Position numbers and translations under genes: made by a program
Shown here: one piece after another, positions 6,353 through 10,323 of the stretch
How positions within the stretch are numbered: position 1 is the stretch's first letter
Layout: the number at the start of each line of letters is the position of its first letter
Assembly (NCBI GenBank): GCA_934654765.1
Contig: CAKUGX010000064.1
Location: 1-10,323 of the forward strand
Length of the DNA: 10,323 bases
Direction: 5' to 3'
From: an uncultured Collinsella sp.
GTDB lineage: Bacteria > Actinomycetota > Coriobacteriia > Coriobacteriales > Coriobacteriaceae
Notes under the pieces: model-generated
Seen by the model: only the letters and a program-made list of their open reading frames with translations
What the model was told of the DNA's origin: nothing
The model's database searches: none

Positions 6353-7291
6353 ATGCTGTTTTCCGGTATCATCGCCGCCCTTACCAGCCTTTTGATTCCC
6401 ATCATCATCCTGTTGCTGCTGCTCCCCAACGCCTGCTACGTCGTTGAGCAGCAGCACGCTGTGATCATCGAACGCTTGGGTAAGTTCAATCGTATCGTCA
6501 ACGCGGGCTTCCACGTGAAGGTGCCCGTGATCGACCGCAAGGCCGCCACGGTGAGTCTGCGCACCATGAAAAATGGTTTTGGCATCGACGTTAAGACCCA
6601 GGACAACGTGACCATTGGCCTTGAGGTCTCCGCTCAGTACCACGTGAGCTACGACATGGGCGCCGGCCCGGCAGATTCGGGCATCTACAAGAGCTACTAC
6701 ATGCTGCAGGAGCCCGTCGACCAGATGCGCGACTTCATCACCGACGCCCTGCGCTCCTCCATCCCCGTCTACACGCTCGATGAGGTCTTTGCCAAGAAGG
6801 ATGACATCGCCAAGGATGTCAACGCTACCGTTTCCGAGCAGATGGCCGCCTACGGCTTCACCCTCGTGTCGACGCTCATCACCAAGATCGCGCTGCCGAC
6901 CGAGGTCGAGAACTCCATGAACGACATCAACGCCGCCCAGCGCAAGCGCGCTGCTGCGCAGGAGCTCGCCGAGGCCGACCGCATCAAGCGCGTTACCGAG
7001 GCGACCGCCGAGGCCGAGGCAATGGAAAAGGCGGGCGAGGGCATCGCCAACCAGCGCAAGGCCATCGCGCTGGGTATCAAGGATTCGCTCGAGATCATCC
7101 AGGAGACAGGCGTCGGCAACGATGAGGCCAACCAGCTGTTCATGTTTACGCAGTGGTCCGAGATGATGACGGAGTTCGCTCGCACGGGTAAAACCTCGAC
7201 GGTCGTGCTGCCGAGCGACTTTTCGCAGTCGGCCTCGATGTTCGAGCAGATGCTGGCCGCCGGCAAAGTTCAAAACGATTCGAAGGAGTAG
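6353..7291 (+). CDS. SPFH/Band 7 domain membrane protein (stomatin-like)
   Basis: SPFH proteins assemble into large ring-like membrane scaffolds; some modulate membrane proteases. This 312-residue protein starts with a hydrophobic segment of about 25 residues (roughly 4-27) that anchors it. An SPFH domain (about 29-200) follows, including QQHAVIIERLGKFNRIVNAGFH and IDVKTQDNVTIGLEVSAQYHV. Next comes an Ala/Glu/Arg-rich helical region (about 198-245) of the coiled-coil type that drives oligomerisation. The style resembles the hypersensitive-induced-response and stomatin branch. The chosen start has AGAGGAGAG (6341-6349) four bases upstream; an ATG seven codons earlier has no such site. rlmH starts six bases after the stop. 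No clear promoter is seen in the short gap after the terminator. The cellular role is not known. Confidence 0.9.
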   Translation: MLFSGIIAALTSLLIPIIILLLLLPNACYVVEQQHAVIIERLGKFNRIVNAGFHVKVPVIDRKAATVSLRTMKNGFGIDVKTQDNVTIGLEVSAQYHVSYDMGAGPADSGIYKSYYMLQEPVDQMRDFITDALRSSIPVYTLDEVFAKKDDIAKDVNATVSEQMAAYGFTLVSTLITKIALPTEVENSMNDINAAQRKRAAAQELAEADRIKRVTEATAEAEAMEKAGEGIANQRKAIALGIKDSLEIIQETGVGNDEANQLFMFTQWSEMMTEFARTGKTSTVVLPSDFSQSASMFEQMLAAGKVQNDSKE

Positions 7292-7297
7292 GCGCGC

Positions 7298-7768
7298 GTG
7301 AAATATACCGTTGTTTGCGTTGGCAAGCTCAAAGAGCGCTTTTGGAAGGACGCGTGCGCCGAGTACACCAAGCGCCTGGGTGCCTATGCCAAGGTGGATA
7401 TCCGCGAGGTGGCCGATATCGACCCGGCTAAGGCGGGCGGTGTGGATGCTGCGCGTGGCAAGGAGGGGGCGGCGATTCTTGCTGCCTTGCCGTCTCGAGC
7501 GCATGTGATCTTGCTGGCCATTGAGGGCAAGGAGCGTTCGAGTGAGGAGCTCTCGGCGAGGCTCGACGATCTTATGCTGCGAGGCAGCAGCGACATTGCC
7601 TTTGTAATCGGCGGTTCGGACGGCGTGAGTGATGAGGTGCGCGCCCGCGCCGACGAGATGCTCAGCTTTGGACGCATTACCTTGCCGCACAACTTGGCGC
7701 GCGTGGTGCTGCTAGAGCAGATCTACCGCGCCTGCAAGATTAGCCGTGGCGAGCCGTATCACAAGTAG
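7298..7768 (+). CDS. rlmH: 23S rRNA (pseudouridine(1915)-N3)-methyltransferase RlmH
   Basis: RlmH is a small SPOUT-class enzyme that methylates a pseudouridine in helix 69 of 23S rRNA, at the subunit interface, using S-adenosylmethionine. The 156-residue length is typical of the family. The N-terminus reads KYTVVCVGKLKERFW. The knot region contains FVIGGSDGVSDEV (102-114), and the C-terminus has LPHNLARVVLLEQIYRA (129-145) and the near-invariant ending RGEPYHK (150-156). The start codon is GTG. GAAGGAG (7282-7288), inside the end of the SPFH gene, serves as its ribosome binding site, so both genes share a transcript and are probably coupled. Confidence 0.97.
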   Translation: MKYTVVCVGKLKERFWKDACAEYTKRLGAYAKVDIREVADIDPAKAGGVDAARGKEGAAILAALPSRAHVILLAIEGKERSSEELSARLDDLMLRGSSDIAFVIGGSDGVSDEVRARADEMLSFGRITLPHNLARVVLLEQIYRACKISRGEPYHK

Positions 7769-7841
7769 GTCGGCAATACGAAACAATAGCGTGGGACAAT
7801 GACTTTCGTTTTGAGGAACGCATCTGAGAGGACTGTGTGAT

Positions 7842-8612
7842 ATGAAGATCGGATTTGTCGGTTTTGGCAATATGGCGAGCGCTATGGCTGATGGCTGGAT
7901 CGCTGCCGGTGTAGCTGCGAGCGACATGTGCGCCTGTGCGGGTCGCTACGACGCACTGGTTGAGCGCTGTGAGGCGCGCGGGATGGCCGCTTGCCACGAT
8001 GCCGCTGAGGTTGTCGCCGCATCCGATATCGTGGTCGCTGCGGTCAAGCCGTACATGATTGAGAAGGTATTCGCCCCGCTCAAGGATGCTCTTGCCAAAA
8101 AGGTCGTTCTGTCGGTTGCCTGGACCTGGGACAGTGCCAAGTGGGAGCAGGTCCTGCCGGGCGTCGCGCATATCTCGACGGTGCCCAACACGCCGGTTTC
8201 GGTGGGCGAGGGTGTCATCGCCTGCGAAAAGTCCTCTACGCTCAACGGCGAGCAGCGTGCTGTTGTGCTCGACCTGCTCGGTAAGCTTGGCGCTGTCGTC
8301 GAGCTCGATACGAGCCTGCTGTTTGTGGGCGGCACGGTGGGTGGTTGCGCTCCGGCATTCGTCGCCATGGCGATCGAGGCCCTGGGCGATGCGGCGGTCA
8401 AGCACGGTATCCCGCGTGCCGATGCCTATCGCATTGTGAGCCAGATGGTGCTGGGTACGGCAAAGCTGCAGCTTGCAACTGGCCAGCATCCTGCGGCGAT
8501 GAAGGATGCCGTGTGCTCGCCCGGCGGTGCCACCATCAAGGGCGTCGTTGCGCTCGAGGACGCCGGCATGCGCAGCGCCCTAGTCAAGGCAATCGACGCA
8601 ACCCTCCAGTAA
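7842..8612 (+). CDS. proC: pyrroline-5-carboxylate reductase
   Basis: ProC carries out the last step of proline synthesis, the NAD(P)H-dependent reduction of pyrroline-5-carboxylate, in the cytoplasm. The 256-residue protein begins with a Rossmann motif, IGFVGFGNMA (Gly-rich turn at 7-9). The segments VVAAVKPYMIEKV and VPNTPVSVGEGV follow in family order. The C-terminal dimerisation and substrate region contains GGTVGGCAPAFVAMAIEAL (163-181) and CSPGGATIKGVVALE (225-239). It is slightly shorter than the usual 265-270 residues, mostly at the C-terminus. GAGAGGA (7826-7832) precedes the ATG by nine bases. A 73-bp gap separates it from rlmH; no clear promoter or terminator is visible there. A nested inverted repeat follows. 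Confidence 0.95.
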   Translation: MKIGFVGFGNMASAMADGWIAAGVAASDMCACAGRYDALVERCEARGMAACHDAAEVVAASDIVVAAVKPYMIEKVFAPLKDALAKKVVLSVAWTWDSAKWEQVLPGVAHISTVPNTPVSVGEGVIACEKSSTLNGEQRAVVLDLLGKLGAVVELDTSLLFVGGTVGGCAPAFVAMAIEALGDAAVKHGIPRADAYRIVSQMVLGTAKLQLATGQHPAAMKDAVCSPGGATIKGVVALEDAGMRSALVKAIDATLQ

Positions 8613-8624
8613 AACCTGCTATTT

Positions 8625-8759
8625 AGGGACAGGTTTATTTTGGCAGGTTTTTCCTGCTGTTTTGTCCTTTTAGCGAAAAGCGCCCCGCAACTGGCTCAAT
8701 TCCAGTTGCGGGGCGCTTGCGTTTGCCCAGATAAAACCGACCAAAATAAACCTGTCCCT
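8625..8759. repeat. nested inverted-repeat element between proC and the small - strand gene
   Basis: A 19-bp perfect outer inverted repeat (8625-8643 and 8741-8759; arm GGGACAGGTTTATTTTGG plus one base) encloses two further hairpins: GCAGG/CCTGC with a T5 loop (8643-8657), and a perfect 17-bp stem (8678-8694 with 8702-8718) around a 7-base loop. TTTTGGCAGGTT occurs twice in direct orientation (8638-8649, 8761-8772). No target-site duplication is evident. It resembles a MITE or REP-type repeat that has been recruited as a terminator. Confidence 0.75.
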
Positions 8760-8764
8760 TTTTT
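8678..8764 (+). terminator. probable terminator for proC
   Basis: The 17-bp GC-rich hairpin at 8678-8718 is very stable but is followed only by GCGTTT. A T6 run (8759-8764) follows the outer arm of the larger inverted repeat, so termination on the + strand could use either structure. On the - strand neither hairpin is followed by a T-run. Confidence 0.55.
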
Positions 8765-8770
8765 GGCAGG

Positions 8771-8944
8771 TTAGTCCCAGAAGCTGTCTTCTTCGTCCTC
8801 GGACTTGGGGCCGCGGTCGACATACATCTTATGGGTGCGCTTCTCCATCACAAAGGCAAGAATCGCAAACAGCAGGATGCCGCCGGCGAAAAGGATGGCA
8901 AAACCGGTGCGGGTGCCAAACAAAAAGGAAAAAACTGCGTCCAT
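8771..8944 (-). CDS. small single-pass membrane protein, function unknown
   Basis: The ATG at 8944 (read leftwards) opens a 57-residue frame ending in TAA at 8773-8771. Residues about 14-33 (GFAILFAGGILLFAILAFVM) form one transmembrane helix. EKRTHK follows, suggesting a cytoplasmic C-terminus by the positive-inside rule, and the tail is strongly acidic, ending EDEEDSFWD. AGAAGG (8956-8951) lies six bases before the start. The gene faces away from serS and towards proC. The hydrophobic core, charged tail and good ribosome binding site argue that it is real. I do not recognise the family. The stop codon overlaps the edge of the neighbouring repeat element. Confidence 0.7.
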   Translation of the reverse strand: MDAVFSFLFGTRTGFAILFAGGILLFAILAFVMEKRTHKMYVDRGPKSEDEEDSFWD

Positions 8945-8968
8945 TGGGTGCCTTCTTGCGTAGTTGAG

Positions 8969-8998
8969 TTGGGTCGTAAACGCTCATAAGTATATACT
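8969..8998 (+). promoter_or_regulatory. probable serS promoter
   Basis: TTGGGT (8969-8974) and TATACT (8993-8998) are 18 bases apart, giving a start near 9005 and a leader of about 50 bases. The -10 box is part of the 12-bp palindrome AAGTATATACTT (8988-8999). Confidence 0.5.
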
Positions 8999-9026
8999 TG
9001 CCCATACATGTACAAGGTTGCAACCT
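8988..9026. promoter_or_regulatory. cluster of three short palindromes upstream of serS
   Basis: AAGTATATACTT (8988-8999), TACATGTA (9005-9012) and AGGTTGCAACCT (9015-9026) are perfect palindromes in the divergent region between the small membrane-protein gene and serS. Their size and position suit dimeric regulator binding or short leader hairpins, but no regulator is identifiable. No T-box features were seen. Confidence 0.35.
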
Positions 9027-9055
9027 AAATGGAATGTATATCGCCGGAGGATCTA

Positions 9056-10323
9056 ATGCTTGATATCAAGTTTGTTCGCGAGAACCCCGATGCCATCGAT
9101 GTCGCCATGGCTAACCGCCAGACGTCTTGGGATCGCGAGAAGTTCTTTGAGCTCGACGACGAGCGTCGTGCCGTCATCACCGAGGTCGAGGAACTTCAAG
9201 CCACGCGCAACGCCGAGTCCAAGAAGATCGGCACCCTGATGAAGGAGGGCAAGAAGGACGAGGCCGAGGCCGCCAAGGAGGCCGTGCGCGCCGTCAACGA
9301 GAAGATTGACGGTCTGGCCGAGCGCCGCACCGCCCTCGAGCAGGAGCAGTACGACTTCATGGCTCACCTGCCCAACATTCCGTGCGATGCCACCCCGTAC
9401 GGTAAGGATGAGGACGAGAACATCGAGCGTCGCCGCTGGGGCACCCCGCGCGAGTTCGACTTCGACTTTAAGCCGCACTGGGACCTGGGCACCGATCTGG
9501 ACATCCTCGACTTCGAGCGCGGCAACAAGCTCTCCGGCAGCCGCTTCACCGTTCTCGGTGGCGCCGGCGCCCGCCTGGAGCGCGCCCTTATCAACTTCTT
9601 CCTGGACACGCACACGAGCCGTGGCTTCAAGGAGTGGTGGCCGCCTATCGTCGTCAAGCGTCAGACCATGTTCGGTACGGGCCAGCTGCCCAAGTTTGAG
9701 GACGACGCTTATCACGTCTCGGGCGACAACTTCCTGATCCCCACCGCCGAGGTCGTGCTCACCAACCTGCACGCCGGCGAGGTTCTCGACGCCGACACCC
9801 TGCCGCGCCGCTACACCGCCTTCACCCCCTGCTTCCGCGAGGAGGCCGGTTCCGCCGGTCGTGACACCCGCGGCATCATCCGTCAGCACGAGTTCGACAA
9901 GGTCGAGATGGTCAAGTTTGCCAAGCCGGAGGAGTCCGACGAGGAGCTCGAGAGCATGACCGCCGAGGCCGAGTACCTGCTGCAGCAGCTGGGTCTTCCG
10001 TATCGCGTGATTAGCCTGTGCACCGGCGACCTGGGCTTCTCTGCCCGTCAGACCTACGACGTCGAGGTCTGGCTGCCGAGCTACAACGCCTACAAGGAGA
10101 TCAGCTCCTGCTCCAACTGCGGCGACTTCCAGGCTCGCCGCGCCAACATCAAGTATCGCGACCCCGAGAACTTCAAGGGTTCGCGCTACCTGCACACCCT
10201 TAACGGTTCCGGCCTGCCGGCTGGCCGCACCATGGCTGCCATTCTGGAGAACTACCAGAACGCCGACGGCACCATCACGATCCCCGAGGTCCTGCGTCCC
10301 TACATGGGCGGCCTCGAGAAGAT
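9056..10323 (+). CDS. serS: seryl-tRNA synthetase (3' end beyond the window)
   Basis: This class II synthetase charges tRNA-Ser. 422 codons are visible, and the frame is open to the window edge; family members are about 425-430 residues, so only a few are missing. The N-terminus [14 protein letters not shown] is typical. A charged helical arm (about 30-100) forms the coiled coil that contacts the long variable arm of tRNA-Ser. Class II motif 1 lies near [13 protein letters not shown], motif 2 contains [15 protein letters not shown] (Phe260-Arg261-Glu262), and motif 3 contains GLPAGRT with Arg391. GGAGG (9046-9050) lies five bases before the ATG. The upstream gap holds a probable promoter and three palindromes. 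Confidence 0.97.
   Translation, partial: MLDIKFVRENPDAIDVAMANRQTSWDREKFFELDDERRAVITEVEELQATRNAESKKIGTLMKEGKKDEAEAAKEAVRAVNEKIDGLAERRTALEQEQYDFMAHLPNIPCDATPYGKDEDENIERRRWGTPREFDFDFKPHWDLGTDLDILDFERGNKLSGSRFTVLGGAGARLERALINFFLDTHTSRGFKEWWPPIVVKRQTMFGTGQLPKFEDDAYHVSGDNFLIPTAEVVLTNLHAGEVLDADTLPRRYTAFTPCFREEAGSAGRDTRGIIRQHEFDKVEMVKFAKPEESDEELESMTAEAEYLLQQLGLPYRVISLCTGDLGFSARQTYDVEVWLPSYNAYKEISSCSNCGDFQARRANIKYRDPENFKGSRYLHTLNGSGLPAGRTMAAILENYQNADGTITIPEVLRPYMGGLEK

Noticed and set aside
6254..7690. A 478-codon - strand open frame opposite the SPFH gene and rlmH
   Set aside because: It spans two well-identified + strand genes and the terminator repeat, and has no recognisable domain.
8945..9055. 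A T-box or other riboswitch upstream of serS
   Set aside because: The leader is only about 50 bases and lacks the T-box core sequence and an antiterminator/terminator pair.
9053..10195. A 380-codon - strand open frame opposite serS
   Set aside because: It mirrors the serS codons, and its Leu/Val/Gly-rich product has no family motifs.

Overview
The window is GC-rich (roughly 60% by eye), with almost all genes packed on the + strand. It looks like a chromosomal housekeeping segment of a Coriobacteriia-type actinobacterium, most likely Collinsella. That assignment rests on the overall character of the proteins, the GC-rich codon use and the palindrome-rich intergenic regions; no database was consulted. 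No phage, plasmid or CRISPR signature is visible.

Layout. (1) Positions 1-438 hold the 3' end of a tRNA gene that continues upstream, its terminator, three tandem palindromic repeats and a probable promoter. (2) Positions 439-2385 hold a GH5-like protein gene followed six bases later by rsmI. (3) Positions 2455-5934 hold metG, a terminator hairpin, then rsmA overlapping a tatD-family nuclease gene. (4) Positions 5938-6295 hold a tRNA-Leu(CAG) gene with a good promoter and terminator. A 60-bp perfect direct repeat of its 3' end plus terminator lies 189 bp downstream, and 129 bp of hairpin-rich DNA sit between the two copies. (5) Positions 6353-7768 hold an SPFH membrane protein gene coupled to rlmH. 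(6) Positions 7842-8612 hold proC. (7) Positions 8613-8770 hold a nested inverted-repeat element, facing a small membrane-protein gene on the - strand (8771-8944). (8) Positions 8945-9055 are a divergent promoter region with three short palindromes. (9) serS runs off the right edge.

Function. The main theme is translation: two tRNA genes, two aminoacyl-tRNA synthetases (Met, Ser) and three rRNA methyltransferases (RsmI and RsmA on 16S, RlmH on 23S). Proline synthesis, a TatD-type nuclease, an SPFH membrane scaffold and a GH5-like protein complete it.

I found no complete new system. The points most worth a second look are the GH5-like protein lacking its expected acid/base glutamate, the duplicated tRNA-Leu tail enclosing a structured element, the co-varying palindrome array, the nested palindrome after proC, and the small membrane protein divergent from serS.
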